Below are positions 46,318 through 56,232 of a stretch of DNA of 64,000 nucleotides, piece by piece (position 1 is the stretch's first letter; every line of letters begins with the position of its first letter). Position numbers and translations under genes: made by a program. A model generated the notes under the pieces. That model saw only the letters and a program-made list of their open reading frames with translations. It did no database searches and was not told the origin of the DNA. The DNA comes from Candidatus Harpocratesius repetitus. Its GTDB lineage: Archaea; Asgardarchaeota; Lokiarchaeia; Sigyniarchaeales; Promethearchaeaceae. The stretch covers positions 2,467,666 to 2,531,665 of the forward strand of contig JAIZWK010000001.1 in the NCBI GenBank assembly GCA_021498095.1. Direction: 5' to 3'.

Positions 46318-48297
46318 ATGAGAATGCAAATTCAACGAGTAAAAATTCAAAATTATAGAACGATGAAGAAATGCACGTGCTTTTTATTTCCATATATGGT
46401 ATTCGTAGGGAAAAATAATGCAGGTAAATCTAATCTTATGAAAGCATTGAACGTTTTTTTTCATAACAATGCTACTCTTGAAGACTTTCGTATAGAAAAA
46501 GGGAAAAGAGTAAGGGCTTTTTCTATAATTCTAACATTTAAAAATTTAAACCAAGAAGAAAAAGAATTGTTTAAAGATTTTATCTATAATCCTGGATCTA
46601 CTTCTGAAAAAGTCGTGATTCGATTTAATGCAAAAAGAAATGGCGAAGTTATTCACTCTGAATATACATTTGCTTTTAAAACATTAGATCCTTCAACTGA
46701 AGATGAAAAAAAGAAGTATCTTTTTTTAGATGATGAAGGTTTAAATACTAAATCTAAACTTCTGAAAGCTTCAAATGTTCCTGATGATTTTAAAGAAAAA
46801 ATTGAAAAAATCTCTGAACAACTCTCTTCAGGAGAAAGATTTTCAAAAAAGCATATTATTCGCGCAAAAAGAGAATATATTGATGAGATAATCAAGAAGG
46901 AAAAAATTCATTCTAAAATAATATGGGAACCATTAGCAATAAAGAAGACAGATTTTGAACGCTATTTTGGGCATTATTTTTTCATTCCGGCGGTGCAGGA
47001 TATTACACAAGAAACAACATTTTCTGCAAAAGGAAATACAAATATTTCCAAATTAATGCGTTATATCTTTGCTCAAATGCAGAATCAAGATCGACAGCAG
47101 CAATATGAAGCAGAGATTCGAAGAATTATTCAAGAAATTTACAGAATTAATAAAGAAGATTCTGAAATAAACAAATTGCGCGAGGGATTAAATTCATATT
47201 TAAGTGATTTTGATGGTTCTCAAGTAAGATTCGATACGGAATTACCTTCAATAAATAAAGTCGTCCGTGATTCATTGAAGATCTTCATCAATGATGGTGT
47301 TGAAACTGAAGTGGAACATAAAGGACATGGTCTACAGCGCTACTTTATGGTAATTTTGTTTAAAGCTTGGGCTAATAAACTCGTTCAAAAGAATAATTCT
47401 AATCCAACACAGACTTTAAAAGATGATAAATCAAAGATACTCGCTTCTTCTTCTTTGTTTTTCGCAATTGAGGAACCAGAATTATTCCTTCATCCTCAAT
47501 ATCAACGGTTGATGAAATATTACTTAAAAAATATCGCAGAAGCGCCAGATAATCAAGTAATATTAAATACTCATTCTCCAAATTTTATCGATTTTAAAGA
47601 ATATAAGAAAGTAGCAAGAGTTGTTAAACCTATTCGAGATGGGGTACCATGCACAGAAATTATTCAACCTATTGAATATCGTAATGGAAAATTGGAATTT
47701 AAAGATTTAACACATGCACATGGTTCAGTTCCCGAAAAAAAAGAAAAATTTCATAAAATTAATGCGTTAAATCTCGATTATTTTATGGATCCACACAGAA
47801 ACGAGTTATTTTTTGCTGATCGAGTTGTATTGGTGGAAGGTGAAACAGAAAAACTTATGTTTCAACAATGGGCTGAATATTTTCTCCCAAATGAAGCAGA
47901 TCTTCTTGCTACCACCACATATATTGATATGGGGGGTAAATTTAATGCACAACTTTATGAAACGCTACTAAACGGTTTTGAAATTCCTTATGTAATAATT
48001 ATTGATAATGATAAAGGATCTGAAGATCAAACTATGAACTCTACGAATTATCATATTAAAAAAACTGCTGAAAAAGGTACAGGCACATACATTGAATTGG
48101 AAGGTGATTTTGAAGCCGAATTTGGAATTACAGGACATGAATTAGATAGACATGGGCAAAAAAAGCATAAACCTTATGTTGCTTTTAAGACCTTTTTTGA
48201 CGATAAAGGAAAACCAAAAAAAGAAGCTTTAGAACGAATCCGAAAACATCCCAAGTGGAAAACGATTGTAAAAGCAATATATAATAAAGAAATCTAA
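46318..48297 (+). CDS. OLD-family ATP-dependent nuclease (ABC ATPase plus TOPRIM)
   Basis: About 659 residues. Start at ATG 46318, with an in-frame TTG before and another ATG after, no clear ribosome binding site. The N-terminal ATPase has Walker A GKNNAGKS (about 32-39) and, after a long insert, Walker B AIEEPELFLHP and switch NTHSPNF. The C-terminal TOPRIM nuclease shows VEGETEK (Glu) and IIDNDKG (Asp-x-Asp). This is the full OLD layout. OLD proteins cut DNA and act in phage defence; stand-alone copies belong to class 1. No UvrD-type helicase (GajB) gene adjoins, so it is not a Gabija pair. Confidence 0.9.
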   Translation: MRMQIQRVKIQNYRTMKKCTCFLFPYMVFVGKNNAGKSNLMKALNVFFHNNATLEDFRIEKGKRVRAFSIILTFKNLNQEEKELFKDFIYNPGSTSEKVVIRFNAKRNGEVIHSEYTFAFKTLDPSTEDEKKKYLFLDDEGLNTKSKLLKASNVPDDFKEKIEKISEQLSSGERFSKKHIIRAKREYIDEIIKKEKIHSKIIWEPLAIKKTDFERYFGHYFFIPAVQDITQETTFSAKGNTNISKLMRYIFAQMQNQDRQQQYEAEIRRIIQEIYRINKEDSEINKLREGLNSYLSDFDGSQVRFDTELPSINKVVRDSLKIFINDGVETEVEHKGHGLQRYFMVILFKAWANKLVQKNNSNPTQTLKDDKSKILASSSLFFAIEEPELFLHPQYQRLMKYYLKNIAEAPDNQVILNTHSPNFIDFKEYKKVARVVKPIRDGVPCTEIIQPIEYRNGKLEFKDLTHAHGSVPEKKEKFHKINALNLDYFMDPHRNELFFADRVVLVEGETEKLMFQQWAEYFLPNEADLLATTTYIDMGGKFNAQLYETLLNGFEIPYVIIIDNDKGSEDQTMNSTNYHIKKTAEKGTGTYIELEGDFEAEFGITGHELDRHGQKKHKPYVAFKTFFDDKGKPKKEALERIRKHPKWKTIVKAIYNKEI

Positions 48298-48375
48298 TTT
48301 TTTCTTGATATTTATTTTTATTTCGCAATTTAATGAACTTTTCTAAGATTTATTAGCGGAAGTTTCAGTATTTTA

Positions 48376-49335
48376 ATGGTTTTTGTTAATAATTTTATCG
48401 TGTTTAATATTTTGGCTATCTTAATGGGTATTTTGGGTAATACAGGCGGCCCTGCCCAACAAGCTATGGTCGCTGATTTACTTCCTCCTGAAAAACAAGC
48501 AGAAGGTTTTGGAGCTCTTCGGGTTGCAGTTAATTTATCTGCAACAATTGGTCCAGCTATCGGAGGTCTTTTAGCTGCCTATTCTTATGTTTATTTATTT
48601 ATTGCTGATGCCCTTACCAGTGGTATTACAGCGATTATTGTTTTTAGAATAATACCAGAAACTAAACCTGAAAATCAAGGAAAAATAAAACATGAATCAT
48701 TCATGGAGACGTTCCGTGGTTATAAAGTAGTGATCAGAGATTTGGTTTATATGGTATTTCTATTTATCTCTTCCATTATTGCATTAGTTTATATGCAAAT
48801 GAATTCCACTCTTTCAGTGTTTTTACTCGATGAACATGGTTTCGTAGAAAAGAATTTTGGATTGTTGTTAAGTATGAATGCATTAATGGTTGTGTTATTT
48901 CAATTTTGGATTACCCGAAAAATTTCCCGCTTTCCTCCAATGATTATGATGGCTATTGGAGCGGGATTATATGCTATCGGATTTAGTATGTATGGTTATG
49001 TCTCCACTGCATTTTGGTTCTTTTTTGCAATGGGTGTGATTACTATCGGAGAGATGGTAATTTCTCCATTTGGACAGACTGTTGCAGCGCATTTTGCTCC
49101 TGAAGATAAGAGGGGTCGATATATGGCGTTTTACAGTTATTCTTGGATTATTCCTGCTCTGTTTGGTACGTTAGGTGCGGGGATTATTATGGATAATTAT
49201 AATCCGAATTGGGTTTGGTTTTTAGGAGGAATCTTGGCAATCATTGCCACTTTTGGGTTTTTATTTTTACATTCTAAATCAAAGCATCGTTTTTCGCAAT
49301 CAGAAACAGAACTTGATGTTGAAGTAATAAAATAG
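48376..49335 (+). pseudogene. MFS transporter, 5'-truncated
   Basis: 319 residues covering roughly membrane segments 4-12 of a DHA1-type transporter: the ALR..N..A..GPAIGG region that normally follows segment 4 occurs at about residue 45. The first three segments and the motif after segment 2 are missing. In-frame coding continues upstream only to a TGA at 48334, giving LRFISGSFSIL before the ATG. No promoter or ribosome binding site is visible. Probably a remnant; its C-terminal half is intact. Confidence 0.6.
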
Positions 49336-49443
49336 AACATAATACCTTATTTTTTTAAGCAATTTCATTCTTTTAATAGAAATAAAAAAGGAACAATACT
49401 ATTTGAGATAACGATTGATTTAAAGAAAAGGAATTATAAAAAA

Positions 49444-50289
49444 TCAAGAAGGATTATGTAATGATTTCAATTTTTGTAGTTTTTTCTCTAACTCATCAGC
49501 TCTTCTTTTTTCTTCATCAGCTCTTCTTTTTTCTTCATCTGCTCTTCTTTTTTCTTCATCAGCTCTCTTTTTTTCTAATTCAAATTTTGACAAATACATT
49601 TCATTCGTTTCTTTTTTAAGTAATACTAAACGAAAACGGGGTTTAAATCCTAAATAAGTTCTTTTTAGTTTTTTTATTGCAAGATCAAAGGGAATTCTTT
49701 CTGGTAATTTTATTCGGGCTTGATTATCAGCAATTTTATCTCCATCAAACATATATCTATTTATTTCTTGGGGTATATACATATCCATATCGTTTAAAAT
49801 GTAAACTCTTAAAAATGGATAATTAAGAACTTTTGTAGCAAATGGATATGGAAGAAAGAGAACAAAAACAGGGATTTTTAATCTTTTACATGATTCTTGA
49901 ATTTCAGAAAGATCTTTTCTCCATGTACTTTTAGAAAGAATATTTATTACTAAATCCGGAATGCGATTTCCAAACTCAGAAGCTTTATATGATGGAAGAT
50001 CTTCATTAATCATAAAATTTAGAAAGAGTGAGATATCAAATTGTAAATCTACTTGCTCACCTTCGATCGAAAAGTAATGATGTAAATCCCAAATCGCCCG
50101 GTGGTTTGGAAAATTTGAACTTAATACATCAAATAAAAATGAAACTTCCGCAGAATGGGGTTCACTTTCTCTTCGACCTATTCTTGGTGGCTCTTTTTCT
50201 GCTTCTTCTCTTAATTCCCGTTCGTATTCAGCATCCATACGAGCATGTCTTGTAGAAAAAAAATCAGGTCTTTCACTATGTTGTGTCAT
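49444..50289 (-). CDS. Uma2-like (PD-(D/E)XK fold) protein with heptad-repeat tail, catalytic Glu absent
   Basis: ATG at 50289 is preferred; a hydrophobic leader to 50352 is unlikely. Residues about 40-200 follow the Uma2/DUF820 nuclease fold (RRESEPHS, WDLHHY, PDLVINILSKSTW). In active Uma2 proteins the last motif reads PD-x3-E-V-L-S; here Asn116 replaces the Glu, and the later Lys-x3-Tyr is not kept. The fold may bind but not cut DNA. The C-terminus has four heptads (RADEEKR type) encoded by 21-bp repeats and should form a coiled coil. Its paralogue is at 53093-54040. Confidence 0.65.
   Translation of the reverse strand: MTQHSERPDFFSTRHARMDAEYERELREEAEKEPPRIGRRESEPHSAEVSFLFDVLSSNFPNHRAIWDLHHYFSIEGEQVDLQFDISLFLNFMINEDLPSYKASEFGNRIPDLVINILSKSTWRKDLSEIQESCKRLKIPVFVLFLPYPFATKVLNYPFLRVYILNDMDMYIPQEINRYMFDGDKIADNQARIKLPERIPFDLAIKKLKRTYLGFKPRFRLVLLKKETNEMYLSKFELEKKRADEEKRRADEEKRRADEEKRRADELEKKLQKLKSLHNPS
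49490..49572 (-). repeat. 21-bp coding tandem repeat (four heptads)
   Basis: Units of TCTTCATCAGCTCTTCTTTTT on the plus strand, encoding RADEEKR heptads of the Uma2-like protein. The unit count is half that of the paralogue at 53 kb. Confidence 0.8.
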
Positions 50290-50409
50290 GGGGAAGTTCA
50301 CACCTTTTAATTCAAAATAATAATATAAGATGAATATTATTAATATTAGCAATATAACTTTGGAGCCCGTTGATTTTTTAATTTTTTTTTTAACAATTAG
50401 AATTAATGA

Positions 50410-52053
50410 CTAAATTTGATATTCTTGCGCTTTCGATAGTTTGACAATTTTAATATCAGAAGGAATATCTAAAGTGGAGATTAATTCTGGATGCTCTGAA
50501 TGAATTACCAGGACTGCTTTTGGATGTATTTTGGTGATCATTTGTGCTAGATCTTTTGCTGATAAATGACCTGAACAGTGTAATTTATGAAAAGTTTTTG
50601 TGCTGATATTAAAAATTTTTAACCAATTCAATAGTTTATCCATTTTAATTTGGGCTTCATCAGTAAAAGGTTCACTTTCAGACCTGATCCAATGTGAACC
50701 TGGAGGAGGACGAACATCTAAAAGATCATTCATATTATAAAATGACATTTGTAAACAGAATCTACCAGGACTTTGATGAATTTCATCCGCTCTAATTGTA
50801 TTTGGATTATCGATAATAGCTTTGATTGCAGGGGAATTTTTATAATCTATCATGTCATAATTTCCCCACCCTTTTCTGGGAAGAAACACCCTAATTCTTT
50901 GGAAAGCGTCTTGGGTTAGGCGCGATTGGTTAAGATCAATCATTTTTTGAAGAAAAAGATATGATTTAGGTAATAAAATTAAAGTACGATTATTATCTTT
51001 GCATGCCAAATAAAATGATTCTAAACGGTTGCTATCGCGCATTGAACAAGTAAAAAAGATCATCTTAGGTGCTGGTTCTCTGTTTATCTCTTGAAATATC
51101 TTTTTAAGTTCACTTTCAACATCCTTTTCAGATAAAATTTGATCAAAATCTACAAAATCTAAATCATCAGTATTTGAAAGATTTTCTTGAACGCGTCCCA
51201 AGCGCGTTCCTTCAGTTATAAGCAGATCAGCATTGAATCGGCTTGCTTCGTCGATAAACTTTCTCGTATTTTGCCCCATTGGACCATGCAACCTGAGATC
51301 ACCTGTATAAATTATACGTTTTTTTGAAATTTTATCTTCCAATAAATAAGCACAAGCGCCGGGAATGGAATGATCAACTGGATAAAGTTGAATATTAAAT
51401 GCAAAACTCCCATCTATATCTCCGTAATAATAGTCAGGAAGTTCATCAATTTTTCGTTCAATATTCTCATAATTTTTATTCTTTTTATTCATTCTTGTCC
51501 CTTTTTCGCTTATTTGAAATCCTTTTCCATATTTTAAGATTTCTCTAAACATGGAATTACTTTTATAGAATTCTTCATAATAATCTAAAATAGCTTTACT
51601 AACTTGACCACAAACTATTTTAATTGAAGAATTCAGATAGCGAATAGAACCAATGTGATCGCCATGACAGTGTGAAATTAGCACGTGGGTAATTTTTAGT
51701 GGTTCTGTGGGGATATTTCCATATAATTCGCTAATTCGGGCTTGATTATGATTCCATAAATCAGTACGGTAAATACCCGTTAGAATATTGGAAGGAAAGG
51801 GTAAAAATCCTATTAAAAATCCATCTATTAAGACTTGCGTTTGTCGAATTGGTAAAAATTCATCAAAAAATTCATTTAAAAACCGAAATTCAAAGCCAAA
51901 ATCCAGTAGAATCCCTGAACCATCAGATGCTCGCAAAACTATTTTATTTCCACCAATTTCATTAAGTCCACCGTAAACAAACACAGCAGTAGTAGTAGAT
52001 GATGAGAAATCGCTCTCAGGTATTTTTTCAAGAGGGGTCACAATATATTTCAT
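50410..52053 (-). CDS. Metallo-beta-lactamase-fold hydrolase, RNase J-like
   Basis: 547 residues. YGGLNEIGGNK opens the fold; the zinc motif HCHGDH (128-133) is intact, followed by VDHSIPGA, a YTGDLRLHG block with the bridging Asp and a late HCSGH with the last His. The beta-CASP-type insert and order resemble RNase J and related nucleases, but some spacing differs and it is not a typical RNase J length match. A nuclease acting on RNA is the best guess. It lies between two Uma2-like paralogues. Confidence 0.75.
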   Translation of the reverse strand: MKYIVTPLEKIPESDFSSSTTTAVFVYGGLNEIGGNKIVLRASDGSGILLDFGFEFRFLNEFFDEFLPIRQTQVLIDGFLIGFLPFPSNILTGIYRTDLWNHNQARISELYGNIPTEPLKITHVLISHCHGDHIGSIRYLNSSIKIVCGQVSKAILDYYEEFYKSNSMFREILKYGKGFQISEKGTRMNKKNKNYENIERKIDELPDYYYGDIDGSFAFNIQLYPVDHSIPGACAYLLEDKISKKRIIYTGDLRLHGPMGQNTRKFIDEASRFNADLLITEGTRLGRVQENLSNTDDLDFVDFDQILSEKDVESELKKIFQEINREPAPKMIFFTCSMRDSNRLESFYLACKDNNRTLILLPKSYLFLQKMIDLNQSRLTQDAFQRIRVFLPRKGWGNYDMIDYKNSPAIKAIIDNPNTIRADEIHQSPGRFCLQMSFYNMNDLLDVRPPPGSHWIRSESEPFTDEAQIKMDKLLNWLKIFNISTKTFHKLHCSGHLSAKDLAQMITKIHPKAVLVIHSEHPELISTLDIPSDIKIVKLSKAQEYQI

Positions 52054-52254
52054 TCCAAAGAAATTATTTAATCAAAAAAGTAAATATTCGCACTTTTTAA
52101 TAATCTTGGAGTATTTTTGTTTTTAAAATTGTTATTATGACAATAATATTTTTTGATTAACATATATATAATGGGTAATTAATATCATGATCATTTTGTC
52201 ATATCTTTGAAAGAATAGATATTTGATCAAACAGGAATAATGTGAACAAGTTTT

Positions 52255-53055
52255 ATGGAGAATAGAAAACAGCGCACTAAACGGGGATATCCTGTAGCTT
52301 TTTTGATTGCATTTATATCCATGCGAGTTATTTATTATAAAATTTACAGCGAACGCATTGAATCTTTTAAAAATAAGAAACTGGCACGAAAATATACCAA
52401 TATGGAAAAAAATCAAAAATATCATCTTTTTGAAGAGATTCTTACAGAAATTAGACCTGTTCTCCAAAGTGGATTGAAAAGCATTCTATTAGTTTCTCGA
52501 ATCAAGCAAACTGAAGCATCTGATTTCTTACATCATTTAAAAAAACATCATAAATGGATTTTTAATGTAAATAATCCTAATTCAGCATATATAACAGTAT
52601 TAACTGGAGATCTCACTGATATGGAGCAAGTTGCTTCATTCACTCAAAATTCATCTTTTAAAGAGTCTCTCGGTCAAACTGTTGAAAAAGAAGCAGATTC
52701 AATTATTACTTTGTTAGAAAAACGATTGAATAATCATGAAAAAAGTTTTTTCCTACATTCTTTAAAAGAGATTGAAAGTTTAATTTATGCAGGAGGCACT
52801 CGGAAAAAGAAATTTAAGTCATTACCACTTATTCCTGAATATATACTTTTAACAGATGAATATCTTGAAGAACATCCCAACAAAGCTCGTCTTCAACGAT
52901 TATTACAAATTGTACGCAATCGAAAAATAAGATTAAAAATTATTTCCAGTGAATCTAGCGCAGGAAATCGATTGACAGATTTAGGGGGAATCATATGTTT
53001 TTTGGAAATTAAAACAAAATATGAAGAGCAAAAAGCTCAAGAGTTCTTCGATTGA
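52255..53055 (+). CDS. eRF1/Pelota/Vms1-like domain protein
   Basis: 266 residues. It has the look of eRF1 domains 2 and 3: an opening PVAFLIAFI...KIYSER strand-turn block, a helix ending in ...LHHLKKHHKWIF, LLTDEYLEEHP and the final KIISSESSAGNRLTDLGGIICFL, matching the L7Ae-like end of Vms1/eRF1 relatives. The GGQ that releases peptides in eRF1 is missing and no clear Vms1 Gln is seen. Such proteins act on stalled ribosomes; here that is inference. Stands alone between the RNase J-like gene and the second Uma2-like gene. Confidence 0.5.
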   Translation: MENRKQRTKRGYPVAFLIAFISMRVIYYKIYSERIESFKNKKLARKYTNMEKNQKYHLFEEILTEIRPVLQSGLKSILLVSRIKQTEASDFLHHLKKHHKWIFNVNNPNSAYITVLTGDLTDMEQVASFTQNSSFKESLGQTVEKEADSIITLLEKRLNNHEKSFFLHSLKEIESLIYAGGTRKKKFKSLPLIPEYILLTDEYLEEHPNKARLQRLLQIVRNRKIRLKIISSESSAGNRLTDLGGIICFLEIKTKYEEQKAQEFFD

Positions 53056-53092
53056 TTTTATTTTATAAAATAGTAATGTATTCAACCAATTT

Positions 53093-54040
53093 TTATTGAT
53101 TTTGTATTTCTAATTTTTCTTTCAACTTTTTAACCAGTTCTTCTGCCTTTTCTGCTCTTTTCTTTTCTTCATCAGCTCTTCTCTTTTCTTCATCAGCTCT
53201 TCTTTTTTCTTCATCAGCTCTTCTTTTTTCTTCATCAGCTCTTCTTTTTTCTTCATCAGCTCTTCTTTTTTCTTCATCAGCTCTTTTCTTTTCTTTGTCG
53301 GCCCTCTGTTTTTCAATTTCTTTTTCAGTTAAGAATTGATCTTCAGTATTTGGTTTCAAAAAAATAATTTTATAAATTGGCTTTTTGTTATCATATTTTT
53401 TAGTAATACATTCTAATGCAACGTCAAATGGAAGATCTGGACTTAATTGAATTTTCGCAGTTGAATCTAGTAATTTTCCTTTATCAAACATTATTTTAGT
53501 TAAATCTTTATATTGATATCGAGAATTCTCATTTAAATAATAAACACGTAAAAAGGGAGGTGGATAAAATTTCGTAGAAACTTCATATGAAAAGAAAACA
53601 ATATAATATTTTATACGTAATCTTTCGCATAAGGCAACATTCTCAAGTAAATCATTATGCCATGTACTTTTTGAAAGAATATTAATTATTAAATCAGGGA
53701 CTCTATTATTAAATTTTTCAGCTTTGTAAGATGAAAGCTGGTAATCAATTTTTAGGTTGAGAAAAAAGGAAATATCAAATTGAATGTCAATTTTTTCATC
53801 TGCAACGTAAAAATAATGATGTAAATCCCAAATAACGCGGTGTTCCGGGAAATTTGTACTTAAAACATCATAAATATATGAAATATTAGCTGAATGCGGC
53901 TCACTTTCTCTACGACCTAATCTAGGTTTAAGCATCTGAGCATCATCATCTACATCCTTTGACGAGTATTTTAGATGTTCATCCAAAGCATGTCTTGTAC
54001 TTCTGAATTTATTAGCATCATTTGCTGATTCTTCTTCCAT
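53093..54040 (-). CDS. Uma2-like protein with expanded heptad-repeat tail, catalytic Glu absent
   Basis: Paralogue of the protein at 49444-50289 with the same order: RRESEPHS, WDLHHYF, then PDLIINILSKSTW with Asn120 where Uma2 enzymes have Glu. Its tail has eight heptad units (six exact RADEEKR/K plus two variants), longer than the four in its paralogue, ending in a Lys/Glu-rich helix. The change in the catalytic site is shared by both, so it precedes the duplication. Probably a structural or binding protein. Confidence 0.65.
   Translation of the reverse strand: MEEESANDANKFRSTRHALDEHLKYSSKDVDDDAQMLKPRLGRRESEPHSANISYIYDVLSTNFPEHRVIWDLHHYFYVADEKIDIQFDISFFLNLKIDYQLSSYKAEKFNNRVPDLIINILSKSTWHNDLLENVALCERLRIKYYIVFFSYEVSTKFYPPPFLRVYYLNENSRYQYKDLTKIMFDKGKLLDSTAKIQLSPDLPFDVALECITKKYDNKKPIYKIIFLKPNTEDQFLTEKEIEKQRADKEKKRADEEKRRADEEKRRADEEKRRADEEKRRADEEKRRADEEKKRAEKAEELVKKLKEKLEIQNQ
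53140..53305 (-). repeat. 21-bp coding tandem repeat (eight heptads)
   Basis: Six near-exact units at about 53161-53285 flanked by two diverged ones. The unit is the same as at 49.5 kb, so the two tails share origin but have changed copy number. Confidence 0.8.
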
Positions 54041-54319
54041 ATTCTCATTCCCAATTATATTAAACTATTGTATTTATTTAATTATAACCATAAAAAAAAC
54101 GAGAAAAACATGAGTTTAAGCAAGATTTTTTCATTTATAATTTGAATAAAATAGGTCTCTATTTTTAAGACAAAACTGCGGTAAAATTATAGAAATAGGC
54201 GATGATTGTAAATTATATATTTACAAAAAAAGAAAAAAGAATTAAAATATAATCAAATTCAATTAAAATTGAATAATCTTAATTAAACTTAATTGAATCA
54301 AACGAGAATCCAAAAATAA

Positions 54320-55552
54320 TTATTTCTTTCTCTCTTCTGGAAGCCATGTGTGATCTGGAGCATCTACACCATCATAATGCAATTTAAAGCCTGTATCCAG
54401 TGTCTTTGCTCGTTTCTTTAAATTACTCATTACAACTAAGCGTTGAACTTGATTTGTTCCTTCGTAAATTTGAAGTAATTTAGCACCGCGGAAAATGACA
54501 CCCATGCCATACTCTTCTGCATATCCATACCCACCCATTATTTGAATTGCATCAATTGCATTTTGCATGGCATTATCAGAAGCTACAAATTTGGCAATAG
54601 CAGACTCTGTGGAATTATTTATATGATTATCTGCCAACCATGCAGCATAACGAGTGAGATGATGAGCTGCCAAAGCACGGGCTTGCATATCTGCAAGCAT
54701 AAATCCAATACCTTGGAATTTTGCAATTTTAGTTCCAAATTGTTTACGTGTGATAGCAAATTTTGATGCTTCATCAACACACCGTTGAGCTACCCCAGAT
54801 GCAATAGCTGCAATTCCAGCGCGTGTTTTATCTAAGGTCTTCATAGCGATATGAAATCCTTTTCCAACTTCACCAACTAAACAATCTTCAGGCACATAAA
54901 CATTTTCAAAAATAACTTCTGCTTGTGCTGAGGCTTTTTGGCCGATTTTATTTTCTATATGCCCAATTTCTACTCCTGCTGATTTTGGAACCATAAAAAC
55001 TGCCATTCCTTTGTATCCTTTGCTCGGATCGGTTTGAGCAAAAACAGTAAATATATCAGCTTTTGGAGAATTAGTGATCCAACACTTTCGACCATTAATA
55101 ACCCATTCATCACCTTCCTTCACCGCCATTGTCTTTGTAGCTGCTGCATCTGAGCCTGCTTCACGTTCGGTGAGACAAAATGCACCTAATTTGACCTTCT
55201 CTCCGGTAATCAAAGGTTTAATATATTTTTGAAGTTGCTCTATTGTAGCTCCAATTACCAAAGGTGCAAATGCTAAATTATTGCACATAATTGCGGTAGC
55301 ACATCCAGCATCTCCATAACCAGTCGATTCTGATACAAGTGTTTCATCGAGTAATGAATATCCGGGCCCTCCTGCTTCTTTAGGTATATGTAGATTCATT
55401 AGTCCCGCTTCGTATGCTTTTTGGAGTAAATCCATTGGAATTTCATCCGCTCTATCTAATTCAACTGCATGTGGCGTAATATGCTCTTTGGTGAAGGCTC
55501 GTGCCTTTTCCAATAGTTCCTGTTGATAAGGAAGTAAATTATAATCAACCAT
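54320..55552 (-). CDS. Acyl-CoA dehydrogenase
   Basis: 410 residues with the full acyl-CoA dehydrogenase fold. The middle domain has CLTEREAGSDAA and WITNSPKAD; the catalytic Glu lies in IYEGTNQVQ and the FAD-contact region in QIMGGYGYAEEYGMG. The enzyme oxidises acyl-CoA to enoyl-CoA and passes electrons to an ETF; no ETF or acyl-CoA ligase gene is near. Chain length cannot be judged. Stand-alone. Confidence 0.95.
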   Translation of the reverse strand: MVDYNLLPYQQELLEKARAFTKEHITPHAVELDRADEIPMDLLQKAYEAGLMNLHIPKEAGGPGYSLLDETLVSESTGYGDAGCATAIMCNNLAFAPLVIGATIEQLQKYIKPLITGEKVKLGAFCLTEREAGSDAAATKTMAVKEGDEWVINGRKCWITNSPKADIFTVFAQTDPSKGYKGMAVFMVPKSAGVEIGHIENKIGQKASAQAEVIFENVYVPEDCLVGEVGKGFHIAMKTLDKTRAGIAAIASGVAQRCVDEASKFAITRKQFGTKIAKFQGIGFMLADMQARALAAHHLTRYAAWLADNHINNSTESAIAKFVASDNAMQNAIDAIQIMGGYGYAEEYGMGVIFRGAKLLQIYEGTNQVQRLVVMSNLKKRAKTLDTGFKLHYDGVDAPDHTWLPEERKK

Positions 55553-55870
55553 TTTGCTTCACATTAATCCTTTATTCAATTTTGCTCAAAAAGTGTCGTA
55601 TAGCAATTGCTTAATGTTGTGATTTTGCCTATTAAAAACTTTTTTTTACATTCCTCTAAATTTTAAGAAAAATAGAATTTCATAGTATTTTATTTCAAAT
55701 CAAATTCTGATAAATCGACCTAATAATTAAAAAAAAAATAAAATAAGAATAAACAATGATTTTCAAAAGGATAAAAATATTGTAGTTTAATCTTAGTTAT
55801 TATAGATTATCTTCAACAAATGAATTATAATAAGGAATTTAGTCTTTTTGAATTTTAAAAGGAGTATTTA
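55553..55870. other. Intergenic region before the TIR remnant
   Basis: AT-rich with no supported gene. AAAGGAG at 55858-55864 is a ribosome binding site for the TIR frame. Confidence 0.6.
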
Positions 55871-55874
55871 ATGG

Positions 55875-56099
55875 ATGAATGTTTTTATTAGTTATTCTTC
55901 AAGAGATAGAACCTTCGCTGAAAGAATTGCAAACAGATTAAAAAAGAATGGAATTAATACTTGGTTTGATCATTGGGCGTTATATACTGGTGACTCTATT
56001 AATGATAAAATTGAAACAGGTTTAGCTAATGCAAACGCTTTACTAATTGTTTTTTCTGAAAATTCGATAGTAACAATTTTCATAATGATTATTTTATGA
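55875..56099 (+). pseudogene. TIR domain, 3'-truncated
   Basis: 74 residues. The first 63 are a TIR domain start: FISYSSRDRTFAERIANRLK, then WFDHWALYTGD and ALLIVFSENS. This corresponds to roughly the first half; after FSENS the frame turns into a hydrophobic stretch and stops. The region that carries the NADase Glu in SARM1-type TIR domains is lost. A good ribosome binding site remains, so a short product may be made. TIR proteins usually act in phage defence or signalling; no defence partner is adjacent except a small coiled-coil gene. Confidence 0.75.
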
Positions 56100-56232
56100 A
56101 TAAAAATCATATGATTGAATGATGATAATCCGCGCTTTACATTAAATTACGTAATACACAATAATCTCCTTTAATACCATAAATTTTCTCTATTATCATG
56201 ACAAGTATTGTCAAAATATTTGGAGGATAATC

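Noticed and set aside
46318..48297. Gabija defence system
   Set aside because: The OLD protein fits GajA in layout, but no UvrD-type helicase gene adjoins on either side.
53140..53305. Regular 21-bp repeats as a CRISPR array
   Set aside because: No spacers; the units are contiguous and encode RADEEKR heptads in frame in a coding gene. The same holds at 49.5 kb.
55875..56099. Intact TIR effector
   Set aside because: The domain ends half-way and turns into hydrophobic residues with the active-site region lost.
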